Positions 22,201 to 34,690 of a stretch of DNA of 64,000 bases are shown here, piece by piece. The stretch is from Atkinsonella hypoxylon (taxonomy: Eukaryota > Ascomycota > Sordariomycetes > Hypocreales > Clavicipitaceae), in NCBI GenBank assembly GCA_000729835.1, contig JFHB01000042.1:62001-126000 (forward strand), read 5' to 3'. The translations under genes were made by a program, and so were the position numbers. Numbering within the stretch: position 1 is the first letter of the stretch; each line of letters starts with the position of its first letter. Under the pieces are notes generated by a model that saw only the letters and a program-made list of their open reading frames with translations, made no database searches and was not told the DNA's origin.

Positions 22201-25200
22201 ACCGATGTAGCTGATGTATCGCGAGAGTGTGGTTCTGTAATGAACCCAGCTCAAAGAAAGGGCCAAGTGGCCGATTGTAGTTGTAGCATGGGCACCGAGA
22301 CCTTGATCGTCACTTCCGTCCATACGGCCGTAAATGAAATGCTCTAGCAGAGGAATGAAGAATTGTCCCAGGCTTTGGCTGCTCATTTGTGTCGTAGCGT
22401 TGGTAGTCTCCAGGGTCCGCATTGCCTCCAGCTGTCTCGATGTAGCTGGACTCAGAATGTTGAAGAAGAAAGATGGCTCAAACGTGTCCTCGTTGCGTTC
22501 CGTGAGCAGTCCACTAAGATCAGCGATTGGCTCCCAATCCGGCATGGCAGTGACAAGAAAACCCATAACTCGCAAATATTCTCTCCGAACGGTTACCGAT
22601 GACTCTTTTGCGCCAGAATATATAGAAGGCAACAAGACCGTCCTCATAAGTTTATCAAATGCTGGTCGCGTTGAAGGGGAATTACAGTCGGCCACATTTT
22701 GAATTAGACGCCGCATGCCATCAGCAGAGTTGGAGGAAAGAACTCCAAACTCCTCATCTAGACGAATACAGAAAATTAAATTGTGAATAATTGGGAGCCA
22801 TTGCTTTGGAGAGAAGGGTATTTTGCGGTCCACTGAGATTGCGTTGAAGGCAGCTAGTCTTCTGTCAAAGTCTGGGTCATCAATTCGACCCTCTTTGAAG
22901 GTATTGAGTTCATAGCAGAGACTGGCAACCTCGGCTAGCTCGGCGTCCTGTTTTGAGATTGCCAACATAGCTCGAGAAAGAGAAGAGCGGTTTTCTCGGT
23001 CTTTGAAGTAGCTAAAAAGTGAAGATAGCGTTTCATAAACCTCATCCAGCAAATCTTGGTCCTTGGCTGCATCAGAGAGCCCAACAAAACGTTCTACAAT
23101 CAAAAGAATGCGGCCTTTCATCCTTGGGCTCACTCGGCGCGGCGGTTGTTGCAACAAGAAGCTGCACAAACGAATAACCATCTGCGAACTGTCCAGGTCT
23201 TGCAGAACTGGGGCTAGTGCCAACACAGTTTCAACGCAAGATTCAAGGAGGTCATTGCTCAGATTACTCGAGTGCACAACTGTAGCAATTTTCGATAAAA
23301 TTGCAGTTGCATTGGCCTCAAGTAGTTCGAATCTGACCAGCTCGTTGAATTCTGACTCAGATGCTGGAGTTAACGCAACTCTCACAAGATTCTGCAAAAT
23401 GTCGAGAACAAATTTCTTCACTTCGTCCTTTGTCTTTTCCATGGCAATGCAGTCAATGACGGTAGGCAAGGTGCCGTCGGGGAGGATATTCTCGAGTGGT
23501 CCAAGAAACAAAGCTACCCTCGGCAGAACTGACCAAGTCGAGAGAAGACGGAGCATAGCTGAGATGCCTTGCGTGGTCTCAGCAGGCAGATTTGGTAGTC
23601 GCGGAGCAACAACCTCCCCAATGATAAGTTCCTTATAAAGATCCCAATTAAAACTTTGGGCGTTCTGAAAGAGGGCAGCAAGACACTTGAGTCCCGTTGT
23701 TCGAACGCTCTTGAGTAACGACAGCTCACTGGTCTTGTCGGCTTGTTCATCATCATTTTTCTCCTCGTCTGTAGACACAGAGTCTGCCAGTTTTTTTAAA
23801 GAGTATACAAGACAATACAGGACGGAGTTGACTAGGGTATCCATGTAAGGTTCGACATTGGTTCCCAATTCTGAGATTAAAGACGAAATCATGTTCAAAA
23901 AACCGATCTGTTTTCGTGGCGTTATGATTGCTGTGCCAAAGATCTTCTTCTGCTGGGCTTTGGGAGCAACAACTCGAACATCTTTCAGCTTCTTAGCGGC
24001 GATATCAAGAAAGCTTCCCATGTCTTGGACAGAAAGGTTCCGCAATACGGCGAGTCGAGTAGCCTGCAGACCATTCCTACCACTAGCAACGCCCTTCTTG
24101 GCAATTGTTCGCCCATATAACAAGCGAAGAAGCACTGGCATTAACTCGGGCCTATGCTCAGGCTTGATGACATCGTCACCTTGCAAAAGCACTGCCAGTT
24201 CGTTCTTGAAGCGGGATTCATCAAGAAGATACTCAAGATTTTCCTTGTACGTGTTCACGCCGTCTTGTTTCCAGGTCATTATGGCCTTGAGAGCTAATCT
24301 CTGCATTTCGCCATCACCGTTCTCCATTAGCAGTAAGAGTGCCTCGTAGACCTTTTCGTGCTTGTAAAGCACTTTAGGATTGATGAATTGAGCGAAGATA
24401 CCGAGTAGCGCCTTTCGATCAGCCAGTGACCAACTTGAGGCTTGATCACGAAACTCTTCGTCTGCCGAATTGCTGTCATCGTCACCTTCTTCGGTTGCCC
24501 AGCAAAGGAGATAAGGAACGAGTTGCCGGGAACGTTTCTCGGCAATGGCAGGCACTGCATTGAGTACTTTGAGGCCTCTAGACCTGGCAGTATCGGGTGT
24601 TGACTCTGCTAACTGCTGTTTCGCATCAAAGTTGTTAAGCAAAATATCGTCTGCCTTCTTGGACATGTCGAGTATAGTGTTTGCTGCATCTTCTAGGCTT
24701 CTCAAAGCAGTACATTCGAAATCTGTGTATACACGTCTGTCTCCACTGGCACTTGCGGACGTTGGGGGTGACCATCTCAACGAGGGACGTTGAATCCATT
24801 GAAATGCTATAGCGGAAACAGCTTCTTCACCAATTTTAGACTGGGTGAGATATTTGATGCTCTCGGTAATATCATCCCAGATTGGTGCCAACTTAACAGT
24901 CAACATCCCGAACATGAAGCGAGGAATGCCATCTTTCAACCACGAGGATGAATCGATTGCATTGTGGTACTGGCCGATCTTGCGCAAATGCATTGCAATT
25001 ACCCTGGTATGCTCATGGGTAAGGGGAGATTGCTCAACTTGCAACATGATATCAACACATTCAGTCGTCACTTGATTGCCGCTTATTAGCTTCAAGAGCT
25101 CTAGTGAGACAAGCCGAACGTCGTGTGAAGGAGAACTAAGGTTTTCAACAAGTGATGCAATGATAGGATCCTCTTCTGACGTAGGGCTGTCCCCTCCAGG

Positions 25201-27200
25201 TGTTTCTGATTTCTCAGAGACATGTTTAATTTCCTTCTGTGTGCGCACATAAGCCAAGTAAGCCTCTAGAAATCCAACCGAACGCGCAAAGCGAGGTACA
25301 GCTGCTCGAAGTAGAGGACTGAGAGCTGCATCAACTGAATCAGCTGCCTTGCTCATGCGCAAGTAAGCATGGAACCCTTGGCTAACAATGAAATGAACCT
25401 CGTCAGTTGCTAAAGAAGACGACGGTCGGAGAGCAAGCTTCAATTTTCTTGACAACAGCTCTGCAATTCGGGCATTCGTGGACGGGTGGACAGAAGTGAG
25501 CTCAAGGAGCTTCAGTAAGCCGGCATATTTTGGTAAACATCGATCGCGCCATTCCTGAGGGTCTTTGTTATAAGGGCCACGTTCTGGAAATGGTGATATT
25601 TCCAGTCGCTCGAACTTCGACACGATTTGGTCTTGCCAGGCTTGTGGCAACCTGTAGCAGTCCTTCTCGCCCAATGGCGGGAAAGCCTGTCTCTCAATCA
25701 TTCGGGGAAATAAGAGGCAGAGAGTATCTTCGTTCTGTCCTTGCGACCAGTGCGTTGCAACGAATCTGATGCATGTTAATTTCTGGACATGGGAAGCTTC
25801 ATTCGTAGAATTACTCACCGTTGAAATTCGGATCGAAACAGACTTCCAAACCGGCCGTTGTTCAGGTCATTGACATAGGCGCAAAAAGATATGAACCATC
25901 TCATATACGGCTCCTTGGTGAGGATCTTAGTCAAAGTTGCGATATGAGGAATCAAAGTATCCATTGGCGCATGATGCCAAATTATCGCAATCGGGACCAA
26001 TACAAAATTCCAAAGGATGTCGGCCTGCTCCTGTCGTAGGTCCCCCACGCCTACCCCAGTCAAACGCAAAACTTCCACAAATTCTCGAACAAAACCTGCC
26101 CAGTTCTGTATCCTTGAGCCTCTTCTTACTCCGGCTAATATGCCAAAAATTCTGATATAAGGTACAGTCTTCCACATAAGCCTATCGTCAGCCACAGTGC
26201 CTCTGTTAGATCTGATTTTAGTAAGAATCTCTTCCACAAATTCGCCCATGGTATCTGCCTTAGCGTGATGTATGACGCTGGTCAAAACTCCACAGATCAC
26301 ATCCGTCCAAACGGCTTGGCGAGAGAGTTCGCATTCATTTTCAGGAATAGCGTCGATTAGCGCACAAACGATGGCACCACCCGTCGAATGAATTGCCATA
26401 TCTGTTCCTTTAATTGCCTCGGCAAACATGGTCATCAAGCCGTCCTTATATAAAGTAAACTGGCGGTCTTCCGACATGCTGATGAGGTCGTCTCTTGCAT
26501 GTTCTATGAGCAGTTTTAGGGCTCTGTCTCGTTGCAAAGGCGTGGCCGCTTTCTTGACAAGAAAGCTCATTGCTTCAGCTGCAAAACGAGCTATGTGTGG
26601 AGGGTGTCGAGCGCGTCCCAGCAATGGTGCCATGAGATCATACGTCGGTGGTAAGATGGGCACCAGAAGCTTCGACAAGTACTTGAATAGAAATGCAATT
26701 GCACCAAAAGTCCATTCAATAACATCGACATCCTGTGGCTTGCTAGCAATTGCCAAGAGCAGCATGACGCTCCGTGAATAGTGTTTCTCAAATCTAACGC
26801 CCAAGTCGTGCGCGAAGGCAGTAAGAAGATCAAGTAACGGTTCAAGCGAATCTTTATCGTGCAAATTTATGTAGTGTTCTAGCCTTTCCAAGATCTTATC
26901 TTCAAAATGCAGTATCTGCGGCAGACTTTCGGACATGGCGTACACATCTCGTTTGAAAGAGGTGAACGCCTTCGATATATTCAATTCACCCCATTTTTGA
27001 AGCGCAGTCTGGAAATATGACGTCGCTGTCGAGAGGTCTTCGTCGAGTATATCTCGTTGGACTTTTCGTAATGGCTGTAGTGAGTTGAACTTGGATATTT
27101 TGGTAGAGAAAGACTCCCATCTATGATTTTTTTGATGAGGTGTAGTAAAATTATTGTTTTTCCGCACTTTTTCGATGCGCCCAGACGATCTGGACGGCAT
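19219..27200 (-). CDS. UTP20: U3 snoRNP component Utp20 (two exons)
   Basis: Minus-strand exons 25819-27200 and 19219-25765 are joined over a 53-nt intron (donor GTGAGT, acceptor ATCAG), giving about 2640 residues; yeast Utp20 has 2493. Utp20 is a giant HEAT-repeat scaffold of the small-subunit processome needed for early 18S rRNA maturation in the nucleolus. The N-terminus MPSRSSGRIEKVRKNNNF leads to HRWESFSTKISKF, typical of the family. Long stretches of paired helices (HEAT/ARM repeats, UTP20/DRIM type) fill the protein. The C-terminus is a highly basic coiled coil (KYGRDKRKKFEKNKERRKVR) of the kind found in nucleolar proteins. I chose the ATG at 27198-27200 because it gives the expected N-terminus; another ATG 17 codons upstream is in frame. 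The gene is divergent from DRN1 with a promoter of about 300 bp. Confidence 0.95.
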
Positions 27201-27507
27201 TATGGCGGTTACTTGTGAGGGTTCGTGACGAGAAAAGGCGGGAAAATGCAATCGCTTATACTGGCGGAAACTTTTCCATCCTGATTTTTTTCGGTTGAAG
27301 GTCTCGCAATTTTTTTTTGGATCGGCTCAGGAGCGGCAAAACCGATAAGCTGTTATCGGACCCCACCAGGACTACCCATGGTCCAATCATAGTAGCAGCG
27401 CAAACCTAGGGGTAGCTCTTACTTCAAGTTAACTATCACCTCTTTCAATCTTCTCAGGTCCATCGCAACCCAGTCCCATCTTATCCTCTCGATGAGGGAC
27501 CTCCACC
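27201..27507. promoter_or_regulatory. divergent promoter UTP20 / DRN1
   Basis: A 307-bp shared promoter between a ribosome-biogenesis gene and a splicing-related gene. It contains a CCAATCA box at 27383-27389 and a T9 run near 27311-27319. Coregulation of the pair is inference. Confidence 0.4.
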
Positions 27508-29206
27508 ATGGCTGCACCGAAAATGTAAGTGATCTGGCCATGCATTTGTCTTCGCATTATAAAAAATTGAACATTTTTTATTCTAAAAATCGTTCAGCAT
27601 AGTGCTCGGTACTCTTAACGGCCAACTCGAACCCGCGCTCAAGAAGCTCGCGACATTGCACGCCAAGAACAGCTTTTCTCTTGCTATCCTAACCGGCGAT
27701 GTCTTCACCTCGTCTACAGATGAAGCTACGATTTCTGCCCTTCTGAATGGTTCCTTGGAAGTTCCTTTACCGACATATTACACAATTGGCACGCACTCTC
27801 TTCCTCCTCTAATAGCCGAAAAGGTTGAGAGTGGCGAAGACGTCTGCCATAATTTGCATTTTCTGGGCAAGAGAAGTATCACAAAAACTTCTGATGGCCT
27901 TCGGATTGTTGCTCTTGGGGGACTTCTTGACACGAATGTCGTGGGGGGACAGTCCAAGGAACAGCACCTTCCCTTCCACACGGAGGATGATGCCAAAATC
28001 TTAAAGGGAGCCAACAATGCCGATATCTTGCTTACGGCAATGTGGCCGTCAAATGTCTGGAAAGGGTCCAAGGTAGTGCTTGAGCCGTCAAATCTAGCTG
28101 CGGTGCAAAGCACACAGGGAATCGCTGAGCTATGCGCAGCCCTCAGGCCGCGCTACCATCTATCTGCCTCGCCAGCAACCTTTTTTTACGAGCGTGAGCC
28201 CTTTGTGCATCCGGCCAACTCAGATCACGAACCACCGTCAATCACAAGATTTATTTCCATGGCCCCATTTGGCAACGAAGCGAAAGCGAAAGCCTTGTAC
28301 GCCTTTACCTTGAACAAATCCGATGCTTCACTACCACCAGGAGTGACCAGCTCCCCATTCAACGCTAAGAAACGCCCACGAGAGGATGATCAAGGCTTTA
28401 GTCGTTTTGGAAACCATAATGACAGGCACGGCCGACACCACAAACGTCGACGTCCGTCGCCACCTCCTGGCCCTGATCGCTGCTACTTTTGCCTCTCGAA
28501 TCCCAATATTGCTTCACATATGTGCTGTAGTATCGGTGATGAGGCCTACATAACCATGGCCAAGGGTCCGTTGCCCACCTCCGCCACATTCTCTGAACAA
28601 GGACTCAATTTTCCGGGCCACTTCATCATCATACCTCTGCCCCATGCACCCACGATCCCCAGAATGGGCTCAACTACCGATCCAACAAGTGATGCAGTCC
28701 GCACACACAAGGAAATGACTCGCTTCCGCGAATCTCTTCAAGCTATGATATCGCAAAAGTCCTCTCACAAACTCGGCGCAGTTACCTGGGAGATCTCCCG
28801 GGACCGAAACGTCCACGTCATATGGCAACTCGTCGCTGTGCCCGCAACGATGATACAAAATGGCATCGCAGAGGCAGCATTCCGTGTCGAAGCCGAGAAC
28901 CAGAAATACCCATCATTCCAAACAAAAGAGATCACTCTCGAGGATCAAGCCTCACTCGGCGACTACTTCCGCATCTGGCTTTGGGCGGACAATGGCGAGG
29001 ACAAGATTAAGGGCAAGTCCCTCGTCATGCCTCTCGCCTCAGACATGCGATTTGACTTGCAATTCGGCAGACGTATAATTGCCAAGTTGCTCGGGTTGGA
29101 AAAGCGCTTCTCCTGGCAGGAGTGTGAACAGACCGTCGAAGAGGAGACACACGATGTGGAAGCTTTCCGGGAGGCATTCAAGGAGTGGGATTTCACATTG
29201 GAGTAA
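27508..29206 (+). CDS. DRN1: CwfJ-family protein, Drn1/CWF19L1 type (two exons)
   Basis: Exon 1 is only 17 nt (27508-27524) and exon 2 is 27598-29206; the 73-nt intron has donor GTAAGT and acceptor TTCAG. The product is 541 residues. The N-terminal half resembles a metallophosphoesterase-like fold (IIVLGTLNGQLEPALKKL, ILTGDVF, TYYTIGTHS), as in human CWF19L1 and yeast Drn1. A Lys/Arg/His-rich linker follows (KRPREDDQ, HKRRRPSPPPGPD). The CwfJ C-terminal domain 1 starts at RCYFCLSNPNIASHM (Cys 301) and contains FPGHFIIIPLPHAPT (His about 347), a HIT-like segment. CwfJ domain 2 ends the protein. Drn1 binds the lariat debranching enzyme Dbr1 and helps intron turnover. The exon 1 join (MAAPKI-IVLG) restores the expected start. 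It is distinct from Cwf19 itself, which has an extra long N-terminal region. Confidence 0.88.
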
Positions 29207-30856
29207 GAGTATAGCAATACGGCCTCGCCTCACATTAGACGCCAATCATCATCTTCCTTTTTATTTTTTCAGTGGAGTCTAGACAAGGTTTCATTTTGGG
29301 AGTTTGGAGAAAACATCAGGGCGCACGGAAAATTACTTTGCATTTGTGGCACCGTCTTTAAATAGCATAGGAGGGTCTGGATCGGAATGTTCTTCTCCCA
29401 AAGATCTTTCAGCTTGCAGAAACCCATGGCTTCGTAAAGTTACAACGAACGTACGCGAGACATCGGCATTGTATCACAAGTGGTCATTAGGAAGGGCCTT
29501 TAGATTTCTCTTGCAAGCATCAAAGAGAGACCCAGCTAGGTAGTTGATTTTTAATGCAGCGGTATGAACTACCGTTGCAAGGAAGACAGTTTTAGGGGTC
29601 CAGCACTGCAACGATGCTAGGGATGACGGGCTAGGTAAAGCGATGGGGATCTCGTCGTCGCTAGAAATTGAGTTATAGCATTCTTGAAACACATCTTATT
29701 TGACCTCCCTAGTATGCGGGCAGAATCAACGGCTGACGAGATTTTGAATTCTTCGCGGACATCGTCACATGTGCATTAGATTTTCAGCTGATAGGATATG
29801 ACCATCAATCTGATATGAGCTAAGCCAGGCAGAAATAGAAACCTTCACATCCTGGGCGAGTATAGTGTACAACCAGCGACCTCTGCAGGCACGTATCCTC
29901 AGCATCAATAACCGTAGTATTCTCGCTAGTCCTACAATAACACCAAAAAGCACGAGTCTCTCGATCGTGCTTCACAGCCCATCACAGCAATAGAGGGTCA
30001 GAGTGATCTCCCCTACTCTGGAGGTATGAAAAATATAAAAAAAAGCATTCCGTCGTCCGAGAGATATAGTCCGCATGTGTAGTGCGCAATGTAGTAACAA
30101 AAAAAAGGAAAAGGGTATTCTGGGTGTGTACGCCGGAATAAAAGTGATTTTGTAGGCGTTATGAGTTCATGAGTTATTGATTGCGAGGGTATATTGGGGG
30201 AAACACTCAGCAACTGGCATCTTGAAGACGGCGTGTATTTATTTGAGTTGCATCAAATGGGAATCAGAGACCCAACGAGAGGGTATGAGCAAATCGCCAG
30301 GGTCAATTTGCGCTGGCGCTGCGAGGGTTCTTATGTTTGTGCTGTAATCGAGTGAGGCGTCACGACGGAGTTCAACTCGCGCGACACTTCTCAGAAGTGG
30401 CCCAGTAGCGACTTCAGGAGCAACTAGAAACAAAATAGAAATCCTACTGCCTGATGTAGCGCAAGCAGCAAATATAAGGTAAATCTGTTGGTCTGAAAAT
30501 GCAGACATGAACGTCGAATGGGAGCTCAATATGGGACGCAGACTTTCATGCCAAATGCCTCATTGAGGCCAGTAAAAAGAAGACGAGTCGCAGTAGATTC
30601 CATTGAGGCGGCCACACTGCTTCTCAATAGTACGCAAGCAATATTAAATCTCTATGATTCCTGATCTTGATGAATTCTGTGAAGGATTATCTTGTCAGGT
30701 GGTAAAGAGCAAAGTAATATGTGCAACTGTCATCGCGAAGCTCAAGCACAGTGACAGGCCGGGACCATGGTATTGGCCCAGGTAGCATGAATATATGCAC
30801 AAGAGGAATCGACACCTGCTCTACGCAGCAGGCAGTGGTCCGGGGAGGTCGGGACA
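29207..30856. other. convergent intergenic region DRN1 / CDC25
   Basis: About 1.65 kb with no supported gene. The open frames are short and featureless. The two 3' untranslated regions lie at the ends. A7-8 tracts occur near 30035 and 30099. Confidence 0.5.
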
Positions 30857-32735
30857 TCAATAAGATGCCATGCGACGGGTATGAGATCTGTCGCCCAAAA
30901 TTGGCGACTGCGCAAGCATAGTGAGTGACGACGAATTTCGAGATTTCGGCCGGCCCGGTGCGGTAGGAGAGTCCTGGATGCATGGTTCTCGTTGCCCAAA
31001 GGCAAAAGTTTGCGAGCGTCCTAGGCCCTTTCTGGCCTTTAGGCGGCCCATTTCTCTCTCACAAGTACGCTGGTGTTTTTCGTCAGACATTTCGACATAC
31101 TCTGGAGGATAGCATCGGCTCCGGTGTTCGGCAAAGAACCCACTATAGCCACCATCGAGGATATACACTTCAGGATACGTCAAATTCGGGTAGCATTCAG
31201 CGTTGACTGTTCGATCGTGAGAGCGCACATGGCGGGCCATCAGAGGTGCGCGGTGGGCTGAGTACTCGCAGTGAAAGATTAAGAGAGTACGGCCAGCCAT
31301 TGGGGTGTGGAAGAGTTGAGTAGCAAGCAGCTCCTTGTCATTGTGATTCACTGCTCCTTCAATATGACCACCTTCGTACTCGTACTCGAACCGACAGTCA
31401 ATGACCATTTTTTGATCAAAATGCTCAGCGTACTTGCCATCGAGGACATCCAAAAGTGTTTCCTTGGCAATTCGAGGGATGGTGTCGGTAGGATCATCAG
31501 GCAGGAAGTGGGGGAGAGCAGGTTCATGCACTTCTTCAATATCCATTACTGCTTTCAATGCCGATGAAGGTGTATCTTCTGGGTCAGTTTTAGATTTCAT
31601 GATATCGGCAGGGTGCTCAAACATGCTCAACGACCGACGGACTTGCTTGCGGTTTCGCAAAAACGGGTTAGATTGACGCCGGATGTGACCATTCATGGGC
31701 GAAGCAAGACGTGAGCTTGCTGCACTATTACCGAGACCTGTGAAGAGAGGTCGCCGAGGCGGCAGCGCAATAGGAGCACATGGGCTGTTTGATGATAGTG
31801 GTCGCCGTTCCTGCGGGGGCGACGTAGACTCAAAACACTCCCCGAGTGACAGGTTAGAGCTCTCCTGGCCCATTACAGAATCCGCACCGAAACGAAATGG
31901 GGGCAGTGGATTGCGAGTATCACAGTGCGCTCTCGCGGGCAGAGAGCTAGAACTGAGCACCTTCATACGACTCAAAGATGGTCTACGGGGGGCAGCTATC
32001 CTACGGCTGTAAAGGAGGCGGCAGTATTAGCACAAACGACGAGGTGAGATATCCATGAACCTGCAAACTCACTCAGCCAGAAAAGATTTTGTAGACTCAG
32101 AGGGAGCTTGACGGGTGATTGGAGCCGGCGAATCAAGAACCATATCCTGATCATCAGATGGTGTCGAGCCAGGAGTGGGCGAGTCTATCTCTATCTGAGC
32201 GAAGAAGGGAGTTTTATGTGGCAGAGGAGAGAGCTCCATATGCTCGACGACTGGAGCCGGAGAGGAAGAAGGAAGTGGTGGAGTGGTTACAAAATCTACT
32301 ACAACGGTCAGCTTCGTACAGAGGGGAACGAGTCATGGAACACGACTTACGGCGACTGTCCATGCCGCCCATCATGTTAGCCGTGAAGAGTGCCCGGCGA
32401 GGAGTAGGAAATTGAGGACTGGTTGTGCTATTAGTGAAACTTGAAGGTAAAGTCATGTTACGGTACAGAGGCTCCTACCTAGCTTCATTATCCAAACGAA
32501 AGTTCTGGGACAGGTCGGCGGCCAGGCTAGCAGCAGGAGAAGAGCCACGAACTTCCTTAACAGAAAAGTAATCGGTCGCATTCTTATGAATTTGCTCTCG
32601 CAAGCTGACCGAGCTTATGCCACCCGATGAACTAGAGTAATAAGAATGTGGACGAGGGCGGAACAAATCTCGGTTACCCCATGCTGGAGCTGGAATTGGA
32701 CGGTGCAATGCCGCCAAGGGAGAGGATGCTTCCAT
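30857..32735 (-). CDS. cdc25: M-phase inducer phosphatase Cdc25 (NimT) (four exons)
   Basis: Minus-strand exons are 32479-32735, 32351-32427, 32073-32298 and 30857-32006, giving 569 residues. The three introns are short (51, 52, 66 nt) with GTAGGA, GTAAGT and GTGAGT donors. Cdc25 removes the inhibitory tyrosine phosphate from Cdk1 and triggers mitosis. The N-terminal 380 residues are Ser/Pro-rich with several SP and TP sites, the usual regulatory phosphorylation zone. The rhodanese-like catalytic domain contains KMVIDCRFEYEYEGGHIEGA and the active-site loop HCEYSAHRAP with Cys at about 433 and Arg at about 439, then YPEVYILDGGYSGFF and CYPPEYVEM. The ATG at 32735 is the first true Met; a GTG lies seven codons before it. 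Exons 2 and 3 were placed from continuous coding quality and splice sites. The catalytic residues are intact. Confidence 0.95.
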
Positions 32736-33555
32736 GATGGAGGATTTGGAGTTCACCAGAGACTCTTCAACAAGAGTCTATGGCTGCAAGCAAGATAACG
32801 TCGAACCCAGTTGGCATTGATGATAGAAGCAGCCTCTCTTTCTACACCACAACAAGTGAATGTTGCAGCTAGGTCGAAGAGCTATATTCTTCGAAGATAC
32901 GTGATGTGATACGTCGATGTAGAGAAGAGCTACAGCGAGCTACAGCGACTAGGTCGACGACGGATCGTGGCGTCTTACAGTCGTATCGATGGCATTTGTG
33001 TTGGACGGTGTATATCGATTGTGAAACTCGTCCCAAGGACAATTTCGGCTATCCGTCGGTCGAAGAGCGTATGCAGCTTCAGAGAGGGGATGGCCGCTTT
33101 TTCGTTGTGTGGGCATACAACAGTTCGTCGCCGCTCGAGACTAAGTGAATAAATCCCCAGGCCGGCTCTTGGTTGTTTGCCGGTAGTGACTTAGTTCACA
33201 AGCAAGACGAGGCGTTTTTTTGCTGAATAGACAGGACGGTCAAGCTACCACCGACTTCTTAAATTTAAAAGAAGCGAAGGCAATACCAGACGCTGTGTCC
33301 TATCTCGCACACACAATGAAAAGCGGCGCTCAGTCAAGAGCGACGACTTCCCTTGATAAAATTTTCTGGGCTGTCCGTCTCGTTGCCGGGCGAGGCAATT
33401 GGATGGGACAAGAAGCAAAGAAGTGGACGAGGGAGCAACGCCTTTTGAATGGACCGTGCTGGGACCCGGCCCAGCGCTGGGATGGAGTTGGACGTTGTTA
33501 GGGGTGACTGGAGAGCGAGGGCACGAGTGAGTACGGAGTAGACGAGGATCACTGC

Positions 33556-33593
33556 ATCAATGGATCAATGGATCAATGGATCAATGGATCAAT
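33556..33593. repeat. tandem repeat of ATCAATGG
   Basis: Four perfect copies of the 8-bp unit ATCAATGG plus a partial copy. It lies in gene-poor DNA upstream of CDC25, next to a TACGGAGTA word. Confidence 0.95.
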
Positions 33594-34402
33594 CTGAGCG
33601 GGTGGGGGGAGGGCGGGCAGTAACAGGAATGGCACAGCGGGCATGCAGCCAAAGAAAAGCAAAGTCAGCATGACAAGCAAGCAGTCAACTGCCAACAGTG
33701 GACACCAACATCAGTTGATACATGCCTTGCGTCCCCTGCAAGGATGCTGTGCTCTCTTCAGCGAGTAATGGCGGAAGCTAGGCGCTCTTGTCAGGCCTGG
33801 TCTGGTGTGGTTGCGGTGGTGGTGGTGGTTGCTGTCGACAAGGAACCCGACTGCACTGCACGGTGGGCTCGTGCAGGAAGGTGACCCAGCGAGCATCGGC
33901 AGCCAAAAGCAAGGTAGCGCACTGGATTGGACAATGCAGGTTGCCGGGGTTTGATTTTCTAGTGCTTTAGCGCTGGAAAGCTCAGCTGCACCGGCGCGAA
34001 TAGCGTCAAACTCACTGAGCCGTAGGTGATGGGTCGCGCACGCCACTTCTGACCTGCCTCCACGCTTATCCGTTGCCGTTGCGCTTTCATGGGCTTCTCC
34101 ATCAGCCTTCCGATGTCTTCAGCTCTCATCCCGCTATACTGCTCTAATGTATCATGCATCGCCTCACAGACCACGCATCGCACAAACTGCACCGAGGAGC
34201 ACAATCCATTATCTGCGGCAAGAATGTGAAGATGCCCATCGACCAAAATGTCAGATAAACGCCCATCCCTCACCTCATCACTCATCACTCATCACTCTCA
34301 CTGGCACGCCCAGCTACAGGCAGTACCACTCACTGTACGAGGCCGTTGCAGTTGCTGCCCTGCAACTTCAGTCCGGGTTCAGTCCTTGTTGCTCAGTGAG
34401 AA

Positions 34403-34690
34403 GTGGGGAAGGGGAAGCGTGGAGGGACCGAAACACTACACCAAGACGTTCCTGAAGATAGCCCATCATTTCACCCTGCTGCCTCCATGTATCCCATGCA
34501 TCCCATGTATGCCATGTATCCCTCGTCACATCCAGCTCCCAAGAACCAGACCATGTCAACTCCGCCGCCGGCGCTTAATAATACTGACGAGACTCCAGAA
34601 CATGTGTCCAGTACATTGCAGCGGAATAGACCCTGCAACATCACCGAGGTACGGTGTGTTCCGGCACGAGAATCCCCGAAACATGCTTGA
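34403..34690 (+). CDS. doubtful hypothetical ORF with a Met-Tyr-Pro repeat
   Basis: An open frame of 95 residues. It contains four 9-bp repeats coding for M-(Y/H)-(P/A) (34487-34522), followed by a Pro/Thr/Asn-rich segment. It lacks any recognised domain. A GTACGG near 34650 could be a donor site, so the frame might be an exon of a larger gene. It may equally be chance. It is kept because the repeat is in frame and the surroundings have no other gene. Confidence 0.15.
   Translation: MGKGKRGGTETLHQDVPEDSPSFHPAASMYPMHPMYAMYPSSHPAPKNQTMSTPPPALNNTDETPEHVSSTLQRNRPCNITEVRCVPARESPKHA

Noticed and set aside
25766..25818. Treating the two UTP20 frames as separate genes
   Set aside because: A GTGAGT...CAG intron of 53 nt joins them in phase, and the combined length matches Utp20.
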